From an uncultured Clostridia bacterium (GTDB lineage: Bacteria > Bacillota > Clostridia > Christensenellales > CAAEEZ01), in assembly GCA_934365195.1 (NCBI GenBank), contig CAKRNA010000004.1, positions 1 to 64,000 on the forward strand: a DNA stretch of 64,000 bases. Reading direction: 5' to 3'. Both the position numbers and the translations under genes were made by a program. The notes beneath the pieces were generated by a model, which did not search any database, was not told the origin of the DNA, and saw only the letters and a program-made list of their open reading frames with translations. This document shows, piece by piece, positions 54,751 to 63,116 of this stretch. The first letter of the stretch is position 1; every line of letters starts with the position of its first letter.

Positions 54751-55578
54751 ATGGATTATACGATAGAAAAAGATTTGATTAGGGTAAAAAAGGACGAGTT
54801 TTTTAATCCGATTGACACCGCTACCTGCGGTCAGGTGTTTAGGTACAAGGTGGAGGGCGAAAACGTAACCTTTTTTTCGAAAGATAAGCAGGCAAAAATC
54901 GTAAAGACAAGTGGTGGTTACGATATCTTTACAAATGCACCTAAATATTTTGTAAATTATCTTGATTTTGACAGAAACTATGGTATAATATATACAAAAC
55001 TGATAGATAAAGGCTTGATATTGCAATGTTGCGATTATTCAAAGGGTATCAGAATTCTAAATCAAGACCTTGTTGAAACGATTATTTCCTTTATTATATC
55101 GGCAAATAATAATATCCCTCGCATTCAAAAAATAATCGAAAGATTATGTAAAGAACTTGGCGAAAATATGGGTGATTATTATGCTTTCCCAACGCTTGAC
55201 AAGTTAAGTAGTGCGGGCGAGCGGTTTTATCAGTCGATAGGCGCAGGTTACAGGGCAAAATACCTAGATGAAACTAGCAAAAGACTGAAAGAACTGGACG
55301 TTGAAAGTTGGAGAGGCTTAGATACTAACAGCCTTGTCAAAAACCTTACCTCGCTTATGGGAGTAGGTCCAAAGGTGGCGGATTGTATTGCGCTGTTCGG
55401 GTATCACAAGGAGGACGTTTGCCCTGTGGATACTTGGATGAAAAAAGTGTACAACACTTACTTTGGAAAGTCCGACGACGCAAAACTGATTAGGCGAGAA
55501 CTTACTAACAGGTTTGGCGATTTGTCGGGGTATATGCAACAGTACTTGTTTTTCTATCAAAGAGAACTAGATAAATAA
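54751..55578 (+). CDS. ogg: 8-oxoguanine DNA glycosylase (OGG1-type)
   Basis: 275 residues. Removes 8-oxoguanine from DNA and nicks the abasic site. An N-terminal TBP-like beta domain (ATCGQVFRYKVEG) is followed by a helix-hairpin-helix-GPD core with catalytic Lys208 (GVGPKVADC) and Asp227 (PVDTW). The start codon touches the T-tract of the rpmA terminator, and there is no RBS. The N-terminus fits the family, so the start is kept; expression may depend on read-through or a promoter within the hairpin. Confidence 0.92.
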   Translation: MDYTIEKDLIRVKKDEFFNPIDTATCGQVFRYKVEGENVTFFSKDKQAKIVKTSGGYDIFTNAPKYFVNYLDFDRNYGIIYTKLIDKGLILQCCDYSKGIRILNQDLVETIISFIISANNNIPRIQKIIERLCKELGENMGDYYAFPTLDKLSSAGERFYQSIGAGYRAKYLDETSKRLKELDVESWRGLDTNSLVKNLTSLMGVGPKVADCIALFGYHKEDVCPVDTWMKKVYNTYFGKSDDAKLIRRELTNRFGDLSGYMQQYLFFYQRELDK

Positions 55579-55610
55579 TTAGAAATTTGATAAATTTGGA
55601 GGATAATTAT

Positions 55611-56165
55611 ATGGCAAAGAAATACGTTGTTTTAGCAGACATCGAGAGCGTGAGAGTACCTTATTCCGCTTTTGAAAAAGCAATGGAAGAATTATCTAAA
55701 TACGGAGAGGTTGCAACCTGCAAATTCTACGGATACAGCGCAAAGAGGACTAAGGACTACAAACCGTTTATTACGGCTAACTATTACGAGGCTTTGCCAC
55801 CTATCAAACACAAGAGAAAGGGTAAGTTAGATTTGCGTCAAGTTATCGATGCGGTTAATATTTCTAACAACTCTGCTGTTGACGGATTTTTCCTAATGTA
55901 CGGTCAAGGTGACTTCCAACCGCTAATCTCTTGGTTAAAGGCAGCAGGATATGAAGTTATCGCAGGTGTTGTAGAGCCGGACGCTAACTCTGCTTTGTGC
56001 ACCGCAGTAATCAAACTTGACGGAACGGGCGTTCAATCAAACGCTGCTTACAAGGCCGTTAAGGCAGAAGAGGAGAAGAAGAGAGTTCTAAAATCAAAAG
56101 TTGCCGATACCGGTAGCGCCGATGCCGAAATTCTTGCTCAACTTGACGAATTGCTAAAAGGCTAA
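55611..56165 (+). CDS. NYN-domain (LabA/DUF88-like) protein
   Basis: 184 residues from the ATG at 55611 (GGAGG before it). PIN/NYN-like fold: an acidic first strand (VLADIES), KGKLDLRQVIDAVNI (~75-89), and GQGDFQPLISWLKAAGYEV (~102-120). The family includes putative RNases. The first acidic motif (DIES rather than DxxN) departs from the usual form, so catalysis is uncertain. A Lys/Glu-rich helical tail follows. Starts ~30 bp after ogg. Confidence 0.82.
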   Translation: MAKKYVVLADIESVRVPYSAFEKAMEELSKYGEVATCKFYGYSAKRTKDYKPFITANYYEALPPIKHKRKGKLDLRQVIDAVNISNNSAVDGFFLMYGQGDFQPLISWLKAAGYEVIAGVVEPDANSALCTAVIKLDGTGVQSNAAYKAVKAEEEKKRVLKSKVADTGSADAEILAQLDELLKG

Positions 56166-56180
56166 TTCAAACAGATAAAA

Positions 56181-56212
56181 TATGCCAACCTTTTTAGGTT
56201 GGTTTTTTTATT
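56181..56212 (+). terminator. Terminator of the NYN gene
   Basis: CCAACC-TTTTTA-GGTTGG then T7. Confidence 0.9.
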
Positions 56213-56423
56213 GCCTTAGTAGTTTTTATTGATAGTTTTGTTTAATTCTTTAATAAATACAAAAGTAATTTTTCGATGGTTGTGTTTACGTTGTAGTACG
56301 ATTTTAGCGGGTTTTTTGATATATAAAAAGCGATATAACTGCCTTAAAGGTGGGCTATTTGGTGATTTTTACGGTTTTTCGCTATAATTACAAAAAATAT
56401 ACGAAAAATTTTTCGGGTTGCTG

Positions 56424-56471
56424 TTGAGAGAGCATTTTTATTATTGTATAATATCATTGTTATTTAATAAC
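56424..56471 (+). promoter_or_regulatory. malQ promoter with operator-like palindrome at +1
   Basis: TTGAGA (56424-56429), 17-bp spacer, TATAAT (56447-56452). GTTATT-T-AATAAC (56459-56471) is a perfect 13-bp inverted repeat beginning at the expected start point, suggesting repression by a dimeric regulator. Confidence 0.7.
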
Positions 56472-56508
56472 GTTAAAGTAAAATTTAGGGATAAATTAAG
56501 GGGTAATT

Positions 56509-58005
56509 ATGAAAAGAGCATCGGGCGTTTTATGTCCTATTTTTTCGGTGTTTGGCAAAAACGGTATCGGTAATTTTTCTGCCGATACAAAATATTTTAT
56601 CAAATATATAAGTGAACTTGGCTTTAAATATTTGCAAATTTTACCGCTTAGCAAAATCGGGCTGGGCAATTCGCCGTATATGTCCGAAAGCGGTTTTAGT
56701 GGCAACGAATTGTTTATTGCGCCGGACTTTTTGAAAAGTGAAGGTTTAATCGGCGAGGAGGAGGAAAGAGAGGCTGTTTATCACGGCAGTCCTTACTCGG
56801 TTGATTATGATTTTGCAAGAAAAAATACGGCAAACCTACTTAAAATCGCCTACGAAAACATTACGGATAAGTGGAAAGAAATAACCAAAAACTTTGCAAA
56901 CAGCCAAAAATTTTGGATAAACGACTATGCGCTTTTTAAAGCGGTTTTAGAGCATTTCGGAGTGGATAATTTTACATATCTACCTGAAAAAGTGAAAAAC
57001 CGTGATAAAACAACCTTGGATACTTTAAAGGAAGAGTTGAAGGATAGGATAGAGTACTTTAAGTTTGTGGAGGCTTTGTTCTACTACAACTGGATGGACG
57101 TAAAAAACTACGCACATTCGGTCGGAGTAAAGATTATCGGCGACTTGCCGTTCTATTTGTCGGCTAGTTCCTGCGAGGTGTGGTCAAACAAGGAGCAATT
57201 CTTGGTGGACAAAAATTACGTACCGAAAAAGGTTGCGGGCGTTCCTCCTGATTATTTTAACGAAAAAGGTCAAAAATGGGGCAACGTTTTGTATAATTAC
57301 GACGTGATGCGAGAGGACGGGTTTAAGTACTTGTACAAAAAATTCGAGTACCAACTGGAACTTTACGACGTGCTTAGGATAGACCATTTTAGAGCATTCG
57401 ATAGTTATTACGCCATCGACAATAAAGCCGAGGACGGCACGAAAGGTGTGTGGAAAAAGGGAATAGGCAGGGAATTTTTGCCTCTTCTTATTAAAAAATA
57501 CGGCGAGGAAAGGTTCATTTTGGAGGATTTAGGTCAAATCACAAAGAGTGTGAAAGACCTTGTAAAAGATACTAAAATACCGCCTATGCGTGTGTTCCAG
57601 TTTGGTTTTGACGGCACAGATAACGAGCATTTGCCACATAACTACCAAAATAATATGGTGGTGTACTCAGGCACGCACGACAACAACACCACGCTTGGCT
57701 GGTTGTACTCGCTTGACGCACAAACTAGGGAAACGGTGCTAAAATACGTAGGTTACGAGGGCGTTTACTGGGGAATAGGCGGCAAGGACAACACGTCGGT
57801 TAAGTGCGTTATTAGGGAACTACTTACTTCGTCTGCGGGGCTTGTTATATTGCCTATGCAGGATATTTTGGGCTTTGGCGAGGACACTAGATACAATATC
57901 CCCGGTAAAGCAGAGGGCAACTGGGAATATAGGATAACCACCGATAATTTGCTGGATATCGACGAAAAATTACTAACCGACACAATTAGAAGATATTTTA
58001 GATAG
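56509..58005 (+). CDS. malQ: 4-alpha-glucanotransferase (amylomaltase, GH77)
   Basis: 498 residues, standard length. Transfers glucan units between maltodextrins in cytoplasmic starch or glycogen breakdown. Visible motifs: LGNSPY (~64-69), IGDLPFYLSASSCEVW, the nucleophile region LRIDHFRAF (~283-291; Asp), acid/base in ILEDLG (~334-339; Glu), and SGTHDNNTTLGW (~387-398; Asp). AAGGGG precedes the ATG. The next gene starts 1 bp after the stop. Confidence 0.95.
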   Translation: MKRASGVLCPIFSVFGKNGIGNFSADTKYFIKYISELGFKYLQILPLSKIGLGNSPYMSESGFSGNELFIAPDFLKSEGLIGEEEEREAVYHGSPYSVDYDFARKNTANLLKIAYENITDKWKEITKNFANSQKFWINDYALFKAVLEHFGVDNFTYLPEKVKNRDKTTLDTLKEELKDRIEYFKFVEALFYYNWMDVKNYAHSVGVKIIGDLPFYLSASSCEVWSNKEQFLVDKNYVPKKVAGVPPDYFNEKGQKWGNVLYNYDVMREDGFKYLYKKFEYQLELYDVLRIDHFRAFDSYYAIDNKAEDGTKGVWKKGIGREFLPLLIKKYGEERFILEDLGQITKSVKDLVKDTKIPPMRVFQFGFDGTDNEHLPHNYQNNMVVYSGTHDNNTTLGWLYSLDAQTRETVLKYVGYEGVYWGIGGKDNTSVKCVIRELLTSSAGLVILPMQDILGFGEDTRYNIPGKAEGNWEYRITTDNLLDIDEKLLTDTIRRYFR

Positions 58006-58006
58006 T

Positions 58007-58546
58007 ATGATTTTGTTTATTTTAGATAAAAATACCGATAGCGACCTTGTGATTAGGGCGGCAATAGAAAAATATATTACTTTTTCAAAAAACGCCTATA
58101 TTGACGGTGGCGAAATAGAAAAAATGCTTAATCACCTACAAATCACCGAAAAAACGCTTGTTAGCAAGATGAAAATCGTAAGGGGCGGTAAGCCATACCT
58201 TGAATACGAGGGCGAAAAATTACCGCTTAAATTCTCCTTGTCCGATACTAGCGGGCTGACTATTGTCGGCGTAGCACTAAGTGAAGTGGGGGTGGACTGC
58301 GAAACTATAAAAGAGCGTGATTTTAAAGGGATAGCAAAGCGGGAAAACTTTGACGAAGTTGCCTCGATAGAGGATTTTTACGATCAATGGACAAGGCGAG
58401 AGGCAGTAGCAAAGTACTACGGAAAAGGCTTTTCGAAAGTGAAGGAAAAGGAGCAAAATATAAAGGCTACAAACCTTAAAATCTTGTATAATTGCAGCGT
58501 TGCCGTGGCAACGACGGAGAATATTTTAATAGCGCTGTTGACATAG
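58007..58546 (+). CDS. Sfp-type 4'-phosphopantetheinyl transferase-like protein
   Basis: 179 residues, shorter than Sfp (~225). GKPYLEYEGEKLPLKFSLSDT (first motif region), GVDCET (~94-99, Mg-binding Asp) and WTRREAVAKYYGKGF (~127-141, Lys/Glu motif) are the family signatures. It would attach phosphopantetheine from CoA to carrier proteins, and acpP is the next gene. Its coding tail holds the -35 box of the acpP promoter. Confidence 0.85.
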   Translation: MILFILDKNTDSDLVIRAAIEKYITFSKNAYIDGGEIEKMLNHLQITEKTLVSKMKIVRGGKPYLEYEGEKLPLKFSLSDTSGLTIVGVALSEVGVDCETIKERDFKGIAKRENFDEVASIEDFYDQWTRREAVAKYYGKGFSKVKEKEQNIKATNLKILYNCSVAVATTENILIALLT

Positions 58547-58566
58547 TGGGTATTATGTTGTAAAAT
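58538..58566 (+). promoter_or_regulatory. acpP promoter
   Basis: TTGACA (58538-58543), 17-bp spacer, TAAAAT (58561-58566). Confidence 0.88.
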
Positions 58567-58596
58567 GTATTTTAGTTACATATAGGAGGACGCAGT

Positions 58597-58827
58597 ATGG
58601 TTTTTGATAAATGCAGGGAAATAATTGCCGAGCAAATGGGTATTGATCCTGAAAGCATCACGTTAGAGAGCAATTTGGTTGAGGATATCGGTGCTGATTC
58701 ACTGGATACCGTGGAAATTTTGCTAAATATCGAGAACGAGTTTGGTATAGAACTAAACGACGAAGAAGTGGAAAAATTCACCACTTTTAAAGACGTTGTA
58801 GATTACGTTGAGTCATTGATAAAATAA
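58597..58827 (+). CDS. acpP: Acyl carrier protein
   Basis: 76 residues, very acidic. Ser35 in GADSLDTVE is the phosphopantetheine attachment site. AGGAGG precedes the ATG. It carries acyl chains in fatty-acid synthesis. It stands outside a fab cluster and next to a phosphopantetheinyl transferase, so it could also serve a specialised pathway; the sequence looks like the primary-metabolism type. Confidence 0.94.
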   Translation: MVFDKCREIIAEQMGIDPESITLESNLVEDIGADSLDTVEILLNIENEFGIELNDEEVEKFTTFKDVVDYVESLIK

Positions 58828-58850
58828 AGCCGCAAGGCTTTTTTTATTTA
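58826..58850 (+). terminator. Terminator of acpP
   Basis: AAAGCC-GCAA-GGCTTTTTTT. Confidence 0.88.
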
Positions 58851-58923
58851 CAAAATAAATTAAAATACGGGTACGGTATTATATATTATTATAGTATTAG
58901 TATCCATATTTTTTTTATTAGTA

Positions 58924-58952
58924 TTGTAACGCTTTTTTTTGTGTGTTATAAT
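58924..58952 (+). promoter_or_regulatory. Promoter of the hydrogenase-sensor operon
   Basis: TTGTAA (58924-58929), 17-bp spacer, TATAAT (58947-58952). AAGGAGAG precedes the ATG at 58976. Confidence 0.85.
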
Positions 58953-58975
58953 GAACAATATATAAGGAGAGATAT

Positions 58976-59329
58976 ATGAAAATAAGCGAAATACGAGAAA
59001 TACTGGATGCAAAAGTTTTGTGTTGCGAAGACAAACTTAACGACGACGTTAAAAATGCGTGCGCCTCTGATTTGATGAGCGACGTGCTTGCATTTGTAAA
59101 GGACGAAGCGGTGCTGATTACGGGGCTTTGCAATCCTCAAATCGTTAGGACAGCCGAAATGATGGATATGCGTTGCATTGTGCTTGTAAGAAGCAAAAAA
59201 CCCGACGAAGTTATCCTTGACCTTGCAAGGCAAAAGGGCATAGTAATGCTTAGTTCGTCTTTGCGTATGTTCGAGGCGGCAGGAAAACTATATAAAGCAG
59301 GACTTAGCGGAGAGGGAAATGGCAATTAA
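58976..59329 (+). CDS. DRTGG-domain protein (first)
   Basis: 117 residues with a DRTGG-like alpha/beta fold: VLCCEDKLND near the start, ASDLMSDVLAF, ITGLCNPQIVRTAEMMD and GIVMLSSSLRMFEAAGKLY. Such single-domain proteins accompany HydABC-type hydrogenase loci in Clostridia; the ligand is unknown. Overlaps the next gene by 11 nt. First gene of a six-gene run with a second DRTGG copy further along. Confidence 0.75.
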   Translation: MKISEIREILDAKVLCCEDKLNDDVKNACASDLMSDVLAFVKDEAVLITGLCNPQIVRTAEMMDMRCIVLVRSKKPDEVILDLARQKGIVMLSSSLRMFEAAGKLYKAGLSGEGNGN

Positions 59330-59741
59330 GTTGGAGTACGACGTTCAGGGGGATAATTTTACCACCGCAGGTAGCGCTAGCGATTCTGTAAAGGCGCAAC
59401 TAAAAATGATAGGGCTATCGCCTCAGGACGTAAGAAGGGTGGCTATCGCTATGTACGAGGGCGAAATAAATATGGTTATCCACGCAGGCGGCGGTAAGGC
59501 TATCGTCGAGATTTTTCCTGACAAAGCGGTAATAGTGTTAAAAGACGAAGGCCCCGGCATAAAGGACGTGGAACTTGCTATGCAAGAGGGATATTCCACC
59601 GCAAGCGACCAAATCCGTAACCTTGGTTTTGGCGCAGGTATGGGGCTGCCGAATATGAAAAAATGCAGCGATAAAATGGTGATTGATACCGAAATAGGAA
59701 AGGGAACTACTATTACTATGGATATAGTTTTCTCTAGTTAG
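59319..59741 (+). CDS. HATPase-fold protein (RsbW/anti-sigma-like serine kinase)
   Basis: 140 residues. A stand-alone GHKL ATP-binding domain: N box EGEINMVIHA (~50-59), G1 DEGPGI (~75-80) and G2 GFGAGMGLPNMKK (~103-115). This resembles RsbW/SpoIIAB kinases. It sits between a DRTGG protein and a sensory hydrogenase, so it may pass the signal on by phosphorylation. No anti-anti-sigma partner is nearby. Confidence 0.85.
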   Translation: MAIKLEYDVQGDNFTTAGSASDSVKAQLKMIGLSPQDVRRVAIAMYEGEINMVIHAGGGKAIVEIFPDKAVIVLKDEGPGIKDVELAMQEGYSTASDQIRNLGFGAGMGLPNMKKCSDKMVIDTEIGKGTTITMDIVFSS

Positions 59742-59748
59742 GTGAAAA

Positions 59749-61023
59749 ATGGAATTAGTAAACAAATTACATACGGTTTCGTTGGACTACGATAAATGCA
59801 AGGGCTGTCTTACCTGTATGCGTAGGTGTCCTACCGAGGCAATAAGGGTAAGAAACGGCAAAGCAAAAGTTTTGTACGAAAGGTGTATTAGTTGTGGCGA
59901 GTGCGTAAGACTCTGCCCGCATAACGCTAAAAAAGTGCAATACGACGAACTAATAGAAATTGAAAATTTTAAGTACAAGGTAGCACTTGTTCCGCCTACC
60001 TTGTATTCTCAATTTAATAATTTGGACGACGTTAATTACGTTCTAAACGGGCTTATTAAACTAGGCTTTGACGACGTGTACGAGGTGGCTCAATCCGCTG
60101 AATACGTAACGGAAGTGACCAAAAAGGAACTTAGAAAAAAGAGGACCATGCCGGTAATTAGCACGGCTTGTCCTGCGGTACTTGATTTGATTTTGGTAAG
60201 GTATCACAACCTTATGGATAACCTACTAAAAGTGCTTGCCCCGGTGGACGTTGCGGCAAAACTTGCTAGGGAAAAAGCAGAGAAGGAGTCGGGCGTAAAA
60301 AAGAGCGAAATAGGTATCTTTTTTATATCGCCGTGTCCTGCCAAAATCTATGCTTTAAAAACGGGCGTTGGCGTTAAAAAACCGCTTGTAGACGGCGTGC
60401 TTAGCGTAAGCGAGATTTACTTCAAACTTCTTGACGTTATGAGGACTATCGAAGAGCCCGAGCCTATGTCTCAAATAAGCATTCGTGGGCTGAGGTGGGC
60501 GTCTTCGGGCGGTGAGTCTGCCGGCGTAAGACGTGATAAATACCTTGCTTGCGACGGTATGGAGAACGTTGTAAACGTGCTTAATCAGGTGGAGGACGGC
60601 AAACTTAACGACCTAGAATTTATCGAACTTAACGCTTGCGTAGGCGGTTGTATAGGCGGAGTGTTGAACGTTGAAAATCCGTTCGTTGCTAGGACTAAAC
60701 TATTAAATTTAAGGAATAATTTTATACCGCTGAAAAACCATTTGTGCGACGTGGATAAGGAAGAGGAGTTCTTCGAGTGGCAAGTTGCCCCTGAACTGCA
60801 AGACGCTTATAAACTAAGCGACGATAGGTTAGAGGCGCTTGAAAAACTGAACGAAATAGAGAAATTATATAGCGAACTTCCGCAAATTGACTGCGGAAAA
60901 TGTGGCTCGCCAAGTTGTAGGGCGTTTGCCGAGGATAAGGTGAAAGGCTACGTGGACAAAAACTATAATTGTCCACAACTACAAGACCAAATAATAGGAA
61001 ACGTAGATAATGAAAGTGATTGA
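59749..61023 (+). CDS. Sensory-type [FeFe]-hydrogenase-like protein
   Basis: 424 residues. Two N-terminal [4Fe-4S] motifs (CKGCLTCMRRCP; CISCGECVRLCP), the H-cluster domain, and a C-terminal CGKCGSPSCRAF cluster domain. All four H-cluster cysteines are kept: Cys141 (STACPAV), Cys196 (SPCPAK), Cys297 and Cys301 (NACVGGCIGG). The proton-relay cysteine just before the first ligand is Ala140, as in group C/D sensory enzymes (HydS-like). It is therefore more likely an H2/redox sensor than the catalytic hydrogenase. No PAS domain is present. Confidence 0.85.
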   Translation: MELVNKLHTVSLDYDKCKGCLTCMRRCPTEAIRVRNGKAKVLYERCISCGECVRLCPHNAKKVQYDELIEIENFKYKVALVPPTLYSQFNNLDDVNYVLNGLIKLGFDDVYEVAQSAEYVTEVTKKELRKKRTMPVISTACPAVLDLILVRYHNLMDNLLKVLAPVDVAAKLAREKAEKESGVKKSEIGIFFISPCPAKIYALKTGVGVKKPLVDGVLSVSEIYFKLLDVMRTIEEPEPMSQISIRGLRWASSGGESAGVRRDKYLACDGMENVVNVLNQVEDGKLNDLEFIELNACVGGCIGGVLNVENPFVARTKLLNLRNNFIPLKNHLCDVDKEEEFFEWQVAPELQDAYKLSDDRLEALEKLNEIEKLYSELPQIDCGKCGSPSCRAFAEDKVKGYVDKNYNCPQLQDQIIGNVDNESD

Positions 61024-61336
61024 TTTGGTGGAAAAATACGGCTTGGAGGCGGTGGTGCTTGCAAGCCCTGATAGAGAAATCGTGACGGGCTACTGCGGGG
61101 ACCTACTTAGCGTGGTTATGAGTAGCGCCCCGACAGATAGCGCTTGGCTAACCGTTATGAACAACGTGAACGTAACGGCTGTGGCTAGCCTTACCGACGT
61201 AAGTTGCGTGATAATTTGCGGCGTAAGTCAAATAGACGAAATGCTAATAAGCAAGGCAAAAGGTAACGGCGTAAACGTGCTGTCTACCGATATTGACGTG
61301 TACGAAATGGCGGTAAAACTGTCTAAATGTCTATGA
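61010..61336 (+). CDS. DRTGG-domain protein (second)
   Basis: 108 residues with the same fold as the first DRTGG protein: VVLASPDREIVTGYCGDLLS at the N-terminus (a near-canonical version of the motif), AWLTVMNNVNVTAVASLTDVS, and a C-terminal GVNVLSTDIDVYEMAVKL. Overlaps the hydrogenase-like gene by 14 nt and the PHP gene by 10 nt, so expression is coupled. Confidence 0.78.
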   Translation: MKVIDLVEKYGLEAVVLASPDREIVTGYCGDLLSVVMSSAPTDSAWLTVMNNVNVTAVASLTDVSCVIICGVSQIDEMLISKAKGNGVNVLSTDIDVYEMAVKLSKCL

Positions 61337-62037
61337 AAATAAAGTACGATTTGCATATCCATTCGGGGCTTTCGCCGTGTGCTGACGACGATATGTCGCC
61401 GATCAATATTCTTGCAATGGCATCGGTAAAAGGGCTGAATATGGTGGCAATTAGCGACCATAACGCCATTAAAAACGTAGAGGTTTCGATGCGTCTTGGC
61501 GAGTTGCTAGGTATCACGGTTGTGCCTGCAATGGAACTTCAAACCGACGAGGATATCCATATTTTGTGCTTGTTTGAAAAATATGAGGAGTTGGTCGGTT
61601 TTTATAATACGCTTACCTTTCAAAAGGTTAAAAACAAAGAAAGTATTTTCGGCGAGCAAATTATTTATGACGATGACGGCAATCACAAAGGCTACGAGGA
61701 AAATTTACTATTAGTTGCAAGTGATTTACCGTCTTATAAAGTTTTAGAAAGGGTAAAAGAGTTTAACGGGGTGTCAGTACCTGCTCATATCGATAGGGAA
61801 GAGGGGGGTATGCTGAATATTCTTGGCGAGGTGGACAAGGAGTTTTCCGTGGTGGAAATATCGACGTCAGCAAGCGAGGATTTTGTTAAACAGTACGATA
61901 ATCGCCTAATTTTACGTAACTCAGACGCTCACGTTTTGGAGGATATCGGAAAAGCAGGCGGCGAAATGAATTTAAGAAAAAATACAGTAGAATATTTATT
62001 TTTGAACCTTAAAGGAGACTATGGAATTAAAGACTGA
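61327..62037 (+). CDS. PHP-domain phosphoesterase
   Basis: 236 residues. Metal-binding motifs DLHIHSGLSPC (~7-17), AISDHNAI (~42-49), MELQTDEDIHIL, PAHIDREEGG and NSDAHVLEDIG. Family members hydrolyse phosphoesters. In clostridial hydrogenase loci this gene regularly follows the DRTGG protein. Substrate unknown. Overlaps nadE by 17 nt. Confidence 0.85.
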   Translation: MSMKIKYDLHIHSGLSPCADDDMSPINILAMASVKGLNMVAISDHNAIKNVEVSMRLGELLGITVVPAMELQTDEDIHILCLFEKYEELVGFYNTLTFQKVKNKESIFGEQIIYDDDGNHKGYEENLLLVASDLPSYKVLERVKEFNGVSVPAHIDREEGGMLNILGEVDKEFSVVEISTSASEDFVKQYDNRLILRNSDAHVLEDIGKAGGEMNLRKNTVEYLFLNLKGDYGIKD

Positions 62038-62776
62038 AAAAGAAATATTACTTGACGTGGAAAAAAGGGTATCGTGGATAAAAAAAGTGCTTGAATCTTC
62101 GAGAGCCGGTGGGATTGTGTTTGGAAATAGCGGCGGAAAAGACTGCACGCTGGTTGGTATTTTGTGCAAAAAAGCAACCGAAAACGTGGAGTGCATTATA
62201 ATGCCGTGCGAGGCAAAAAGGAACTTTTTGGTGGACAAAAACGACGCTTTACTCGTGTGCAAAAAGTACGATATTAAGCACTTGGAAGTGGACTTAACGC
62301 CTGTTAAAAAAGCGTTTAGAGAGGTGCTTAATGGCTTTGTAAGAGAGGATAACGTAATGGCTTTTGCAAACGTAAACCCAAGGATAAGAATGACCACTTT
62401 GTACGCTTACGCTTACGAGAAAAATTACCTAGTTGCAGGCACGGGAAATAGGAGCGAAAGGGTGATGGGCTACTTTACAAAATTCGGAGACGGCGGCTAC
62501 GACTTTAACCCTATCAGCGACCTTACCGCAACCGAAGTGTTTAGGTATCTTGAAGTACTGGGTGCGCCTAGGGAGATTATCGATAAAGAGCCTTCTGCAG
62601 GGCTTTTCGAGGGGCAAACCGACGAGAAGGAAATGGGGCTAACCTACAAGGATTTGGACACCTATATTCTTACGGGCGAGGGAAGTTGCGAACTTAAAAA
62701 TAAAGTAGACGCTACTTTTAACAGAACCAAGCACAAGCGTGCGCCACTACTAAACTATCCTAACGAATTAGAATGA
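62021..62776 (+). CDS. nadE: NH3-dependent NAD+ synthetase
   Basis: 251 residues. Amidates nicotinate adenine dinucleotide. PP-loop GNSGGKDC (~35-42; SGGxDS in most relatives), NVNPRIRMTTLYAYA (~120-134), GTGNRSERVMGYFTKFGDGG (~144-163) and FNPISDLTATEV. There is no glutaminase domain, so it uses free ammonia. AAGGAG before the ATG lies inside the PHP gene. NAD supply joined to a redox-sensing operon is notable. Confidence 0.93.
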   Translation: MELKTEKEILLDVEKRVSWIKKVLESSRAGGIVFGNSGGKDCTLVGILCKKATENVECIIMPCEAKRNFLVDKNDALLVCKKYDIKHLEVDLTPVKKAFREVLNGFVREDNVMAFANVNPRIRMTTLYAYAYEKNYLVAGTGNRSERVMGYFTKFGDGGYDFNPISDLTATEVFRYLEVLGAPREIIDKEPSAGLFEGQTDEKEMGLTYKDLDTYILTGEGSCELKNKVDATFNRTKHKRAPLLNYPNELE

Positions 62777-62813
62777 TTTTGGTTTGTTAGTGCTAAGTAA
62801 AATCAAACCAAAA
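62775..62813 (+). terminator. Probable terminator of the sensor-nadE operon
   Basis: TTTTGGTTTG, 17-nt loop, CAAACCAAAAAA. The stem is good but no long T-run follows. Confidence 0.5.
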
Positions 62814-62936
62814 AATAAGTAAAAATTACGATAGGTGCAAATTTTAAAAGATAAAAACTATTTTTTTCAAGGGCAAATTTTTAAAGTTCAAATTAACGAG
62901 AAAAGCCCTAAAAACTAAAAATTTTGCTAAAATAAT

Positions 62937-62988
62937 AAGACACAAATAAAATTTATTGCATAAATAATAAATATTTGTGTCTTTTATT
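62937..62988. terminator. Hairpin, possible second terminator
   Basis: AAGACACAAATA ... TATTTGTGTCTT followed by TTATTGTTTT. The stem is 12 bp with a 23-nt loop. Confidence 0.5.
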
Positions 62989-63027
62989 GTTTTAATTTTA
63001 ACAATTATATTGTATTTTATTTAACAA
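62987..63027. promoter_or_regulatory. Two tandem Rex-like operators
   Basis: TTGTTTT-AATT-TTAACAA (62987-63004) and TTGTATT-TTAT-TTAACAA (63010-63027). Each has a perfect right half-site TTAACAA and the correct 18-bp length of the Rex consensus TTGTTAA-N4-TTAACAA, with centres 23 bp apart. The second overlaps the -35 box of the nuoE-like gene, a position suited to NADH-controlled repression. Confidence 0.65.
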
Positions 63028-63038
63028 TTTGATATAAT
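63010..63038 (+). promoter_or_regulatory. Promoter of the nuoE-like/hydrogenase operon
   Basis: TTGTAT (63010-63015), 17-bp spacer, TATAAT (63033-63038). GGGAGG precedes the ATG at 63117. Confidence 0.82.
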
Positions 63039-63116
63039 TGTCGTGTATCTTTTAAATATAAATAATTTTTATATATATTACATTATTGAAAAAGGCTATA
63101 CAAATGGGAGGTAATT

